A DNA stretch of 64,000 bases from assembly GCF_000421525.1 (NCBI RefSeq), contig NZ_ATXE01000003.1:248001-312000 (forward strand). The letters run 5' to 3'. Each line of letters begins with the position of its first letter. The stretch's first letter is position 1. Made by a program: the position numbers and the translations under genes. This DNA comes from Aestuariimicrobium kwangyangense DSM 21549 (GTDB lineage: Bacteria > Actinomycetota > Actinomycetes > Propionibacteriales > Propionibacteriaceae). The notes under the pieces were generated by a model. That model did no database searches. It saw only the letters and a program-made list of their open reading frames with translations, and was not told the origin of the DNA. Positions 26,144 through 34,333 of this stretch are shown piece by piece.

Positions 26144-27530
26144 GCGCTGCCGCGAGGGTGAAGGCGATCCGGAGGCCGTCCAGTTGCGCCGTCAATTCCG
26201 GAACCCCGGCAGCGATGTGCCGGTTGGCGGTCGACTCGAACAGCGTGACCAGCAACGCAGCACCTGCGGCACCCGCCACCTGCTGCAGGGTGCCCAGACC
26301 TGCCGACCCGTGTGAGTACAACCGGGGCGGCAGCGCGTTGAGCGCCGTGGTGAAGCTCGGGGTGAACATGAACGACAGGGCGAGGCTCATCACCGCGTGC
26401 ATGCCGATCAGCATCCACAGGGGGGTGTTCGGGGTGACGCGGCTCATGGCCAGCACCATCATCCCCAGCACGAGGGCGGCCGGCACCACCAGAGGACGAG
26501 GGCCGTAGCGGTCGAACAGGCGCCCGACCAAGGGGCCCAGCAGTCCCATGGCCAATCCACCCGGCAGCATCGCCAGGCCGGTGACCGAGGGCGAGAGCTG
26601 GCGGACGTCCTGCAGGTAGATCGGCCAGATGAGCGCCACCCCCATCAGCGCCAGGAAGGCGAGCATCATCACGCCGAGTGCGGCGGAGTAGTTGCGATGG
26701 GCGAAGGTGCGCAGGTCGAGCAGGGCGATGTCGGACTTCTGCAGCACCAGTTGTCGCCACACGAACGCCAACAACGCGAGCAGCGCCACCACGCCGGCGA
26801 CCATCAGGTTCATTGACTTGGCAGGTGCACCCACCAGCGAGAGCGTGTAGACCAGACCGCCGAACCCGAGCGCCGACAGCACCACCGACAAGGCGTCCAG
26901 CGGGGTGCGGCGCAGTTCCGAGACGTTGCGCAGTTTCACGGCACCGTAGGCGGTGGCCGCCATCGCGATCGGCAGAACCAACCAGAACAGCCAGCGCCAA
27001 CTGGCGACCTGCAGGACGAATCCCGAGATGGTCGGACCCATCGCCGGTGCCATCGACATCACGATCGAGACCAGGCCCATGGTCTGGCCTCGCCTGTGCA
27101 TCGGTACCAGGTTGAGGATGGTGGTCATCAGCAGGGGCATCATCACGGCGGTACCGCTGGCCTGGACGACGCGTGCCCCGAGCAGCACGCTGAAGTTGGG
27201 TGCCAGGGCGGCCAGCACGGTGCCGGTCATGAACAGCGTCATCGCCGTCAGGAAGACCTGGCGGGTCGTGAGGCGGTCCATCACGAACCCGGTGACGGGG
27301 ATCACCACCGACAGCGTCAGCATGAACCCGGTGGTGAGCCACTGGGCGGTCCGGGCGTCGATGCTGAAGTCAGTCATCAGGTGGGCGATGGCCACGCCCA
27401 GCACGGTCTCGTTGAGGATCACCACGAAGGCAGCAGCCAGCAGCACCCAGATGACCCCCCAGTCGATGGGGGCCTCGCCGGGGGTCGCGGACGGGGCGGG
27501 ATGCTCGGTCAGGATCGGTTCGGCGGCCAT
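26034..27530 (-). CDS. MFS transporter, DHA2 (EmrB/QacA-like) 14-TM type
   Basis: A 498-aa major-facilitator transporter. The hydrophobic pattern supports about 14 transmembrane helices, and motif C-like sequence (GPTISGFVLQ) and LGARVVQASGTAVMMPL fit the drug/H+ antiporter-2 family. It lies on the opposite strand between anmK and murQ, inside a muropeptide-recycling block. Drug export is the default family function; a sugar or muropeptide transport role is possible from context only. The C-terminus carries a repeat (EGHQSDEGHQPDEG) from an 18-bp tandem array. The ATG has GGGGAC upstream. Its 5' flank is a perfect 15-bp tandem array. A tail-to-tail overlap of 110 bases links it to anmK. Confidence 0.88.
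   Translation of the reverse strand: MAAEPILTEHPAPSATPGEAPIDWGVIWVLLAAAFVVILNETVLGVAIAHLMTDFSIDARTAQWLTTGFMLTLSVVIPVTGFVMDRLTTRQVFLTAMTLFMTGTVLAALAPNFSVLLGARVVQASGTAVMMPLLMTTILNLVPMHRRGQTMGLVSIVMSMAPAMGPTISGFVLQVASWRWLFWLVLPIAMAATAYGAVKLRNVSELRRTPLDALSVVLSALGFGGLVYTLSLVGAPAKSMNLMVAGVVALLALLAFVWRQLVLQKSDIALLDLRTFAHRNYSAALGVMMLAFLALMGVALIWPIYLQDVRQLSPSVTGLAMLPGGLAMGLLGPLVGRLFDRYGPRPLVVPAALVLGMMVLAMSRVTPNTPLWMLIGMHAVMSLALSFMFTPSFTTALNALPPRLYSHGSAGLGTLQQVAGAAGAALLVTLFESTANRHIAAGVPELTAQLDGLRIAFTLAAALTVPVLVLAFLMRRQQSEGHQSDEGHQPDEGATLLH
26053..26105. repeat. 18-bp tandem repeat in the anmK/MFS overlap
   Basis: CCCTCGTCCGGCTGGTGG, a second copy with one or two changes, and a shortened third copy lie end to end. 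The array is read in both genes: as Glu-Gly-His-Gln-x-Asp in the MFS tail and as Arg-Pro-x-x-Gly-Pro in AnmK. Confidence 0.75.
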
Positions 27531-27541
27531 GGGAGTCCCCT

Positions 27542-27631
27542 GTCTGGGATGTCAGCGTCTGGGATGTCAGCGTCTGGGATGTCGGCGTCTGTGATGTCAG
27601 CGTCTGTGATGTCGACGACTGGGATGTCAAC
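27542..27631. repeat. 15-bp tandem array, six copies, upstream of the MFS gene
   Basis: Six contiguous units of GTCTGGGATGTCAGC (copies 1-2 identical, 3-6 with one to four changes) fill 90 bases, with a broken seventh. The array begins 12 bases before the MFS start and lies in its 5' flank; in the MFS frame the units contain in-frame TGA, so they are not coding for it. The remaining 150 bases up to murQ show no other clear signal. Confidence 0.9.
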
Positions 27632-27784
27632 GTCTCTACAACGCCCGGGGTGTGGTCTGTGCTGGGGTGTCGTCGTGCTGGGGTGGGCGGGTCGCGGCGC
27701 CGTTGCCGGCTGCCAACTCTACGCGAACCGACCGACAGATCCACACCCGATCAACCAGCGCCGGGCGGGTGCTTGGATGGGTGC

Positions 27785-28765
27785 ATGAGCGACATCGAGC
27801 TGAGCTGGTCGACCGAGCAGCGCAACCCTGACACCCTCGACCTCGACACGCTGGCGACACCCGACCTGGTGGGGGCGATCGTCGCAGCCGACGATGTGGT
27901 GGTGCCGGCCGTGCGTGCCGTGGCCGACCGAATCGCGGCTGCCGTCGAGCTGGCGGTCACGGCGATCGCCAACGGCGGACGAGTGCACTACGTGGGCGCC
28001 GGCACCTCCGGGCGCCTGGGAGTGCTGGACGCGGTCGAACTGTTCCCCACCTATCACGTCGGTGATGACGTCGTCGCTGCGCATCTGGCCGGCGGAGAGG
28101 CCGCGATGACCCGCGCTGTCGAGGGTGCCGAGGACGACCCGGCGGCTGGTGCCGCCATCGTTGCCTCGGCCGGGGAGCACGACCTGGTCGTCGGGATCGC
28201 CGCCTCCGGCCGGACCCCTTTCGTGCGTGGGGCTCTCGCCGCCGCCAGGGAACGGGGACTGGCGACGGTACTGGTCTCGTCCAACGTCGCCGCTCCGCTT
28301 GCCGACCTCGCCGATGTCGCGATCCTGCCCGACACGGGCCCCGAGGTGGTCACCGGGTCGACCCGCATGAAGGCGGCCACGGCGCAGAAGTTGGTGCTCA
28401 ACACCTTCTCGACAGCCACCATGGTGCGCCTCGGCAAGACCTGGTCGAACCTGATGATCAACGTGCAGGCGACCAACCTCAAGCTCGAGCGTCGCCTCGT
28501 GCACATCGTGGAGCAGGCCACCGGTCTGGACGCCGAGACGTCCGCCGACCTGTTGTCGCGTTCGGGGGGCGACCTGCGGGTGGCACTGGTGTGCGGACTG
28601 TCAGGGGCGCCGGTGGACGACGCCAGACGAGCCGCGGACGAGTTCCCGCCCGACCCGAGGCGTGCTCACGACCCGGCAGGCATCAGGTCGGCGGTGGCCC
28701 AGCTCAGCGGTCGAGCCGCCACAGCGTCTGCCACTCCACGCCGAGGTCGAGCAACATCTGCCTGA
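27785..28765 (+). CDS. murQ: N-acetylmuramic acid 6-phosphate etherase
   Basis: It cleaves the lactyl ether of MurNAc-6-phosphate, giving GlcNAc-6-phosphate and D-lactate, and follows AnmK in anhydroMurNAc recycling. The 326-aa protein has an N-terminal helix with STEQRNPDTLDLD, the SIS sugar-phosphate loop HYVGAGTSGRLGVLDAVE (the Glu is the usual catalytic acid), VVGIAASGRTPFVRGAL, and the signature PEVVTGSTRMKAATAQKLVLN. The C-terminal 20 residues are a low-complexity Ala/Arg/Thr tail that overlaps the convergent maf gene by 62 bases. The ATG lies six bases after a poor -10 (TTGGAT). No MurR regulator or PTS MurP is seen nearby. Confidence 0.95.
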   Translation: MSDIELSWSTEQRNPDTLDLDTLATPDLVGAIVAADDVVVPAVRAVADRIAAAVELAVTAIANGGRVHYVGAGTSGRLGVLDAVELFPTYHVGDDVVAAHLAGGEAAMTRAVEGAEDDPAAGAAIVASAGEHDLVVGIAASGRTPFVRGALAAARERGLATVLVSSNVAAPLADLADVAILPDTGPEVVTGSTRMKAATAQKLVLNTFSTATMVRLGKTWSNLMINVQATNLKLERRLVHIVEQATGLDAETSADLLSRSGGDLRVALVCGLSGAPVDDARRAADEFPPDPRRAHDPAGIRSAVAQLSGRAATASATPRRGRATSA

Positions 28766-29324
28766 CCAGCGACAACGAGATACCGACCACGTTGTGCGGG
28801 TCGCCCTCGATGCGGGTCACGAAGGCGGCTCCCAGGCCGTCGATGGTGAACCCGCCCGCGACCCGTTCCGGTTCCCCGGTGGCGGCGTAGGCTGCGATCT
28901 CCGCATCGGACAGGTCGGCGAAGGTCACCCGGGACTGACCGCCCCGGCTGGCCCTGAGGCTGACCCCGCCGTCGGGTCCCGCCCGGTGCACGATCACATG
29001 GTGTCCCGTCCACAGCACCCCGGTGGTGCCTCGCATCGTGTACCAACGGGCGATCGCCTCCGCCTCATTGCCGGGTTTGCCGTGGCGTTGACCGCCGAGC
29101 TCCAGCAGCGAGTCGCATGCGATCAACGCCCAGTCCTCGTCGTCGGACAGCTCGGCTGCGACCACGGACCCCTTGAGTTCGGCCAGGGCGATGGTCAGCG
29201 CCTGGGTGGTGGAACGCTGCAGGGAGTCCTCGTCGGCGTGGGAGACCCACACCTCCGGGTCGAGACCGGCAGAGCGCAGCGCCGCGAGCCGGGCGGGCGA
29301 CTTCGAGGCGAGGATGACCCGCAC
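28704..29324 (-). CDS. maf: Maf family nucleotide pyrophosphatase
   Basis: A 206-aa hydrolase that removes pyrophosphate from non-canonical or modified nucleoside triphosphates; Maf proteins are also linked to septum formation. It has the N-terminal loop VILASKSPARLAALRSAG, the acidic catalytic segment LIACDSLLELGG, the KPGNEAEAIARWYTMRG helix and the family C-terminal GGFTIDGLGAAFVTRIEGDPHNVVG. The start is GTG at 29324, one base after the accE stop, so it is the third gene of the accD-accE-maf operon, a common actinobacterial order. Its end overlaps murQ by 62 bases on the opposite strand. Confidence 0.92.
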   Translation of the reverse strand: MRVILASKSPARLAALRSAGLDPEVWVSHADEDSLQRSTTQALTIALAELKGSVVAAELSDDEDWALIACDSLLELGGQRHGKPGNEAEAIARWYTMRGTTGVLWTGHHVIVHRAGPDGGVSLRASRGGQSRVTFADLSDAEIAAYAATGEPERVAGGFTIDGLGAAFVTRIEGDPHNVVGISLSLVRQMLLDLGVEWQTLWRLDR

Positions 29325-29325
29325 G

Positions 29326-29625
29326 TCAGCGGTTCCGGTAGTGGTTGCGCCAGGCGCCGCGCCCCGGTACGAGGGGACGGCGCAGGACACGGTGGTAGGA
29401 CTTCCATCCGGCAGCAAGCGGACGGTCGTCGGTCTCCCTGGGCGGTGTCGAGCCAACCGCCGCCAGCGCGGCGACCACGGCCGCCAGCTCGGCGTCGTCC
29501 GGGTTCCCGCGCAGGATCCGCAGGGCCGACTGGCCCGTTGCATCCGTCACAGGTCCATCGCTCACAGGTCCATCGCTCCCAGGTCCATTCGTCACAGGTC
29601 CATCGCTCCCTGGTCCATCCGTCAC
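29326..29625 (-). CDS. accE: Acyl-CoA carboxylase epsilon subunit
   Basis: A small accessory subunit (99 aa) that binds the beta subunit and stimulates actinobacterial acyl-CoA carboxylases. The recognisable core is [24 protein letters not shown] at residues 34-57, then a basic tail ending [24 protein letters not shown]. The first 30 residues are a five-residue repeat of the type (Val/Ser)-(Thr/Ser)-Asp-Gly-Pro, encoded by a 15-bp tandem array. GTG at 29625 overlaps the accD stop by four bases (GTGA), so it is translationally coupled to its partner. Confidence 0.85.
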   Translation of the reverse strand: MTDGPGSDGPVTNGPGSDGPVSDGPVTDATGQSALRILRGNPDDAELAAVVAALAAVGSTPPRETDDRPLAAGWKSYHRVLRRPLVPGRGAWRNHYRNR

Positions 29626-29630
29626 AGGGG
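29541..29630 (-). repeat. 15-bp tandem array, six copies, coding for the AccE N-terminus
   Basis: Six contiguous 15-bp units close to CATCGCTCACAGGTC fill 90 bases. Because the unit is a multiple of three, each adds five residues to AccE. The last copy contains the accE start and the accD stop. Confidence 0.85.
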
Positions 29631-31211
29631 AATGTTCCCATGCTTCTTCGGGGGCAGTGTCTCGCGCTTGGTGCGCAGCAGCCGGAGCACGCGGATCACC
29701 TCGGCCCGGGTCTCATGGGGGTAGATCACCTGGTCGATGTAGCCTCGCTCCGAGGCGACGTAGGGGTTGGCGAGTTCGTCGTTGTACTCGTCGATGAGTT
29801 CCTTGCGGCGGGCCGCCGGGTCGGGATGGCTCGCCAGTTCCCGTCGGTGCAGGATGTTGACCGCGCCCTCGGCGCCCATCACCGCGATCTGCGCCGTGGG
29901 CCACGCCAGGTTGATGTCCGCACCCAGGTGTTTGGATCCCATCACGTCGTAAGCCCCGCCGTAGGCCTTGCGGGTGATCACCGTCACCAACGGCACGGTG
30001 GCCTCGGCGTAGGCGTAGATGAGCTTGGCGCCTCGGCGGATGATGCCGTCGTACTCCTGTTCGGTCCCGGGCAGGAAGCCGGGCACGTCCACGAAGGTGA
30101 GGATCGGGATGTTGAACGCGTCGCAGGTTCGGATGAACCGTGCCGCCTTCTCCGACGCCTTGATGTCGAGGCACCCCGCGAACACCGAGGGCTGGTTGGC
30201 GACCACACCGATGGAGCGACCCTCGATGCGTCCGAACCCGCAGATGATGTTGCCCGCGTACATCGACTGCACTTCCAGGAACTCGTCGTCGTCCAGCACC
30301 GTGGCGATGACCTCGCGCATGTCGTAGGGCTGGTTGGGCGAGTCGGGGATGACGGTGTCGAGCAGTCGGTCGTGGTCGGTGATCCCCAGGTCGGTGAAGG
30401 TCGGGTCGACCCCCGCGTCGCCCACGATCGGTGGGTCCTCGAGGTTGTTCTGGGGGAGGTAGGTGATCAGGTCACGCACGTACTCGAGCGCATCATGTTC
30501 GTCGGCGGCCAGGTAGTGGGCCGTCCCGGACTTGACCGAGTGGGTGCGACCGCCGCCTAACTCCTCGAGCGTGACGTCCTCGCCGGTCACCGTCTTGATG
30601 ACGTCGGGCCCCGTGATGAACATCTGCGAGGTCTGGTCGACCATCACGATGAAGTCCGTCAGGGCGGGGGAGTAGACGTGGCCACCGGCCGCGGCGCCCA
30701 TGATCAGCGAGATCTGCGGGATCACCCCCGAGGCGTGGGTGTTGCGTCGGAAGATCTCCCCGTAGAGACCGAGCGAGACGACGCCCTCCTGGATGCGGGC
30801 ACCACCGCCCTCGTTGATGCCGATCAGCGGGCAACCGGTCTTGAGTGCGAAGTCGATGATCTTGACGATCTTCTCCCCGTAGACCTGCCCCAGGGCGCCC
30901 CCGAAGATGGCGACGTCCTGGGAGAAGACGCACACCGGTCGACCGTGGATCGAACCGAGCCCGATGATCACCCCGTCACCGTAGGGGCGCTTGTTCTCCA
31001 TGCCGAAGGCGTGGCTGCGATGCCGCGAGAACTCGTCCAGTTCCGAGAAGGAGCCCTCGTCGAGCAGCGCATTGACACGTTCGCGGGCGGTCAGTTTCCC
31101 CTTGGCGTGCTGACGCTCGACTGCTTCGGGAGCGGCGGCGTGGACTGCCTCGTCGATGCGGCGTCCCAGGTCGGCCAGCTTGCCGGCGGTGGTGTGGATG
31201 TCGGGATCCAT
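29622..31211 (-). CDS. accD: Acyl-CoA (propionyl/acetyl-CoA) carboxylase beta subunit
   Basis: The carboxyltransferase subunit, 529 aa, moves the carboxyl group from biotin to an acyl-CoA. It has the two crotonase-like halves: the N-terminal CoA-binding half with [30 protein letters not shown] and [14 protein letters not shown], and the C-terminal half with [56 protein letters not shown]. This matches the PccB/AccD5-type propionyl-CoA carboxylases, which also accept acetyl-CoA. The ATG lies six bases after a -10 TAGTGT. It is followed by accE and maf and is divergent from birA across only 19 bases. Confidence 0.95.
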   Translation of the reverse strand: MDPDIHTTAGKLADLGRRIDEAVHAAAPEAVERQHAKGKLTARERVNALLDEGSFSELDEFSRHRSHAFGMENKRPYGDGVIIGLGSIHGRPVCVFSQDVAIFGGALGQVYGEKIVKIIDFALKTGCPLIGINEGGGARIQEGVVSLGLYGEIFRRNTHASGVIPQISLIMGAAAGGHVYSPALTDFIVMVDQTSQMFITGPDVIKTVTGEDVTLEELGGGRTHSVKSGTAHYLAADEHDALEYVRDLITYLPQNNLEDPPIVGDAGVDPTFTDLGITDHDRLLDTVIPDSPNQPYDMREVIATVLDDDEFLEVQSMYAGNIICGFGRIEGRSIGVVANQPSVFAGCLDIKASEKAARFIRTCDAFNIPILTFVDVPGFLPGTEQEYDGIIRRGAKLIYAYAEATVPLVTVITRKAYGGAYDVMGSKHLGADINLAWPTAQIAVMGAEGAVNILHRRELASHPDPAARRKELIDEYNDELANPYVASERGYIDQVIYPHETRAEVIRVLRLLRTKRETLPPKKHGNIPL

Positions 31212-31217
31212 GACATG

Positions 31218-31224
31218 ACACTAT
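31218..31224. promoter_or_regulatory. Overlapping divergent -10 boxes for accD and birA
   Basis: In the 19-base gap, TAGTGT on the minus strand (31218-31223) and CACTAT on the plus strand (31219-31224) occupy the same bases. Each ends six bases before its own ATG. Only one polymerase could occupy the site at a time. Confidence 0.5.
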
Positions 31225-31230
31225 CGGCCC

Positions 31231-32013
31231 ATGATCGAGCTTGCCGAAGCGCTGCGAGGTACTCGTTGGCGGAGGGTCGAGGTGCTCGATTCCACCGGGT
31301 CGACGAACGCCGACGCAGCCGTCCTGGCGGCTGCCGGGGAGCCCGACGGGGCCGTGGTGGTGGCCCTGCACCAGACCGCCGGACGCGGCCGGTTCGACCG
31401 CCGTTGGGAGGCCCCGCCGGGGGCAGCCGTCGCCACCAGCGCGGTGGTGCGCACCGATCGTCCGATGGTGGACTGGACCTGGTTGCCGTTGGTGACGGGG
31501 GTGGCCGTGCTTCGCGGGATCCGCGCCGTCGCGCCCGGCTGCGAGCTCGAGCTGAAGTGGCCGAACGATGTCCTGGTTGCCGGCGGGGATGCGCCCGGAA
31601 AGGTGTGCGGGATCCTCTGCGAACGACACGAGGGCCTCTCGACCGCCCCGGGTGCCGCCGCCGTGATCGGCTTCGGGATCAACACCTCGCTGACCCGTGA
31701 GCAACTGCCCGTGCCGACGGCCACCTCACTGGCGCTGGCGGGTTTCGACGTCGAACCCTTGACCGTGGTGGCGTCGGTGCTGAGGGAACTGGACGACCTG
31801 CTGGCCGTCTGGCAGGAGCGTGGCCACCTGCGCGAGGCCTACACCGCCGCGTGCGGCTCGATCGGGCAGAACCTTCGGGTGCAGGTGAGCGATACCGAGC
31901 AGGTGAGCGGGGTGGGCGACTCCATCGATCCCGCGGGACGACTGGTGGTGCGCACCGCTGACGGCCTGCGGGCCTTCTCGGCAGGAGACGTCGTGCATCT
32001 GCGCCGGGGCTGA
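31231..32013 (+). CDS. birA: Biotin-[acetyl-CoA-carboxylase] ligase
   Basis: It activates biotin to biotinyl-AMP and attaches it to the BCCP lysine, here the AccA subunit at 12142-13914. The 260-aa protein is monofunctional: it lacks the N-terminal helix-turn-helix of repressor-type BirA and begins directly with the catalytic domain. Visible motifs are STNADAAVLA, the adenylate loop TAGRGRFDRRWE, LKWPNDVLV with the catalytic Lys, KVCGILCE and VIGFGINTS. A small SH3-like C-terminal domain (DPAGRLVVRTADGLRAFSAGDVVHLR) completes it. The ATG is probably the transcription start. Its -10 overlaps that of accD. Confidence 0.95.
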   Translation: MIELAEALRGTRWRRVEVLDSTGSTNADAAVLAAAGEPDGAVVVALHQTAGRGRFDRRWEAPPGAAVATSAVVRTDRPMVDWTWLPLVTGVAVLRGIRAVAPGCELELKWPNDVLVAGGDAPGKVCGILCERHEGLSTAPGAAAVIGFGINTSLTREQLPVPTATSLALAGFDVEPLTVVASVLRELDDLLAVWQERGHLREAYTAACGSIGQNLRVQVSDTEQVSGVGDSIDPAGRLVVRTADGLRAFSAGDVVHLRRG

Positions 32014-32015
32014 GT

Positions 32016-32531
32016 TCAGTCCTGGTCGTCCCGGTGGGCGCGGTAGATGAGGTCGGCCAGCAACCCCTCGATGTCCTTGACCTGGGGCACGTCGTGCAGC
32101 ACGACCGGCCGCTCCGAGGCGGTGGAGAAGACCAGCGTCCCGCACCCGAACATGCGGTCGATGATGCCCCGCTCCGAACCGACCGAGTCGATCCGTGACA
32201 GCGGCAGTTCGTGACCGTAGCGGTTGAGCACGCCGTGCTTGGTGATGACCCGGCGGGTGGTGATGGTGTAGCTGGTGGTGAACCACTCGATGAACGGACG
32301 AACCGAGAACCACAGCACCAGCAGTGCTGCCGCGCCGATGGTCACCCAGGTGGCGATCGGCTTCCACTCCGGCGGCAGCACGGCGATCAGGGCAGCCGCC
32401 AAGGAGGCGACCAGCAGGGCAAGCAGGATCGGGACGAAGACCGCCTTGCCGTGGGTGCGCACCCGCACGAGGGTGCGCTCGTCGGAGTCGCCGCGCCCCT
32501 TGAACAGGCGAGCCCTGGATTCACGTGCCAT
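32016..32531 (-). CDS. PH domain-containing membrane protein (bPH2 type)
   Basis: A 171-aa protein. After a basic N-terminus, two transmembrane helices (VFVPILLALLVASLAAALIAVL and IATWVTIGAAALLVLWFSV) precede a bacterial PH-like domain with the typical FTTSYTITTRRVITKHGVLNRYGHELPLSRIDSVGSERGIIDRMFGCGTLVF. Function is unknown; such proteins are common in actinobacteria, often next to birA or purK as here. ATG at 32531 is chosen because a -10-like CAGACT ends seven bases upstream. It converges with birA with two bases between stops and is divergent from purK. Confidence 0.85.
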   Translation of the reverse strand: MARESRARLFKGRGDSDERTLVRVRTHGKAVFVPILLALLVASLAAALIAVLPPEWKPIATWVTIGAAALLVLWFSVRPFIEWFTTSYTITTRRVITKHGVLNRYGHELPLSRIDSVGSERGIIDRMFGCGTLVFSTASERPVVLHDVPQVKDIEGLLADLIYRAHRDDQD

Positions 32532-32563
32532 GTCGTCAAGTCTGGCAGACCGGATCACGCCGG

Positions 32564-32569
32564 TAGGCT
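32564..32569 (+). promoter_or_regulatory. -10 hexamer TAGGCT for purK
   Basis: TAGGCT ends eight bases before the purK GTG at 32578, with no ribosome-binding site between them. Confidence 0.45.
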
Positions 32570-32577
32570 CATGCCCC

Positions 32578-33783
32578 GTGAGCACTCCCTCTTCGGCGGC
32601 GGATGGCCGTCCTGCTGTGGCTGGCCCCTACACGATCGGCATCATCGGCGGAGGCCAGTTGGCTCGCATGATGCACCAGGCCTCGATCGGTCTGGGCGTG
32701 CACATCAGGCTGTTGTCGGAGGCCGCCGGCTCGTCCGCCGCCCAGGTCATCGGCGACGTGGTGGTCGGGGACCACGACGACGAGGCGACGCTGCGGGCCT
32801 TCGCCGAGGGCTGCGACGTGATCACCTTCGACCACGAGCACGTGCCCACCGCGTTCCTGCACCGACTCGAGGACGAGGGTGTCTGTGCCGTGCGCCCCGG
32901 ACCATCCGCGCTGGTGCACGCCCAGGACAAGGCGGTCATGAGGCAACGACTGGGCCCCTTCGGTGCCCCGGTGCCCGCGTACGCGATCTGCGAGAGCCCT
33001 GACGAGCTGAGCGCCTTCGGCGAGAGGCAGGGGTGGCCGATCATCGCCAAGACCAGCCGGGGTGGGTACGACGGCAAGGGGGTCTGGAAGCTCGACTCGG
33101 CCGACCAGGCCCACGAGCCCTTCGAGGGCCTCAAGCGGACCTCGGCGGGGGAGCGGGTGGTGATCGTCGCCGAGGAGTTCGTCCCCTTCGTCCGCGAACT
33201 GTCGGCCCTGGTGGTGCGCAGTCCTGCCGGGCAGGCCGTCGCCTACCCGATCTCGGAGTCGGTGCAACGAGACGGCATCTGTGTCGAGACCACCACCCCC
33301 GCCCCCGGGCTGACCGACGACCAGTCGATCGCCTGCCAGCAGTTGGCGCTCGGCATCGCCCACGAACTGGGGGTGGTCGGCATGCTGGCGGTGGAGTTGA
33401 TGCAGCGGGAGGACGGCTCGGTGGTGGTCAACGAGTTGGCGATGCGTCCGCACAACACCGGTCACTGGACGATCGACGGTGCCCACACCAGCCAGTTCGA
33501 GAACCACCTGCGCGCCGTGCTCGACCTGCCGCTCGGGGACCCCGGTCTGCGGTCCCGGAACGTCGTGATGGCCAATGTGCTCGGTGGTTCGGAGCCTGAC
33601 CTCACCGGGGCCTTGCAGCACTGTTTCGCGCGTGACCGCAAGCTGCGGGTGCACCTCTACGGCAAGGACGTGAAGCCCGGACGGAAGGTCGGTCACGTGA
33701 CCTGTCTGGGGAACGATCTGGACGACACACTGCGCCGCGCCCGGCATGCCGCCGGCTACCTGATGGGAGATGCCAATGCCTGA
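32578..33783 (+). CDS. purK: 5-(carboxyamino)imidazole ribonucleotide synthase
   Basis: It carries out the ATP- and bicarbonate-dependent N-carboxylation of AIR in purine synthesis; PurE then rearranges the product. The 401-aa protein shows ATP-grasp architecture: [13 protein letters not shown] near residue 20, DHEHVP, the grasp loop [34 protein letters not shown], and [31 protein letters not shown]. The start is GTG at 32578, below a -10 TAGGCT; upstream ATGs in the same frame lie inside the divergent PH gene. purE follows with overlapping ends. Confidence 0.95.
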   Translation: MSTPSSAADGRPAVAGPYTIGIIGGGQLARMMHQASIGLGVHIRLLSEAAGSSAAQVIGDVVVGDHDDEATLRAFAEGCDVITFDHEHVPTAFLHRLEDEGVCAVRPGPSALVHAQDKAVMRQRLGPFGAPVPAYAICESPDELSAFGERQGWPIIAKTSRGGYDGKGVWKLDSADQAHEPFEGLKRTSAGERVVIVAEEFVPFVRELSALVVRSPAGQAVAYPISESVQRDGICVETTTPAPGLTDDQSIACQQLALGIAHELGVVGMLAVELMQREDGSVVVNELAMRPHNTGHWTIDGAHTSQFENHLRAVLDLPLGDPGLRSRNVVMANVLGGSEPDLTGALQHCFARDRKLRVHLYGKDVKPGRKVGHVTCLGNDLDDTLRRARHAAGYLMGDANA

Positions 33784-34333
33784 GGCCCGTGTGGGAATCG
33801 TGATGGGTTCCGACTCCGACTGGCCCACCATGGAAGCCGCAGCGGCGGCCTGCGAGGAGTTCGGGGTGGCGGTCGAGGTCGACGTCGTCTCGGCGCATCG
33901 CATGCCCGAGGACATGCTCGCCTACGGACGAGGGGCCCACACCCGCGGGCTCGAGGTGATCATCGCCGGGGCCGGGGGGGCCGCGCACCTGCCAGGGATG
34001 CTGGCCGCCCTCACCCCGCTGCCCGTCATCGGGGTGCCCGTGCCGCTGAAGTACCTGGACGGGATGGACTCACTGCTCTCGATCGTGCAGATGCCCGCCG
34101 GTGTGCCCGTGGCCACCGTGGGCGTGGGCAACTCGCGCAACGCCGGACTGCTGGCGGTGCGCATCCTGGCGGCCGGTGACCCGGTGTTGACCGAGGCGAT
34201 GCTGGCGTTCCAGGAGGGTTTGCGTGACCTGGCGAGATCCAAGGGCGAGAAGCTGCGGTCACTCAATCGGCCAGGCGCAGGAACTCCTCCACCGCCTCCC
34301 GGTGGGGGATCGAGCCCAGACCCTTGCCGGTGA
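33776..34333 (+). CDS. purE: N5-carboxyaminoimidazole ribonucleotide mutase
   Basis: It converts N5-CAIR to CAIR. The 185-aa protein has the class I PurE landmarks [14 protein letters not shown] near the start, SAHRMPEDM with the catalytic His, and [15 protein letters not shown] at 33776 is placed by GGGAG six bases upstream; ATG 33770 is possible. The gene overlaps the purK stop by eight bases. The usual end is near RSLNRP; the remaining 20 residues (Gly/Pro/Ser-rich) are an extension that overlaps the convergent sugar-kinase gene by 71 bases. Confidence 0.95.
   Translation: MPEARVGIVMGSDSDWPTMEAAAAACEEFGVAVEVDVVSAHRMPEDMLAYGRGAHTRGLEVIIAGAGGAAHLPGMLAALTPLPVIGVPVPLKYLDGMDSLLSIVQMPAGVPVATVGVGNSRNAGLLAVRILAAGDPVLTEAMLAFQEGLRDLARSKGEKLRSLNRPGAGTPPPPPGGGSSPDPCR

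Noticed and set aside
27542-27631. CRISPR array
   Set aside because: The copies are adjacent 15-mers with no spacers and there are no cas genes.
29541-29630. CRISPR array or insertion-sequence ends
   Set aside because: Contiguous 15-bp units inside the accE coding region; no transposase or inverted ends.
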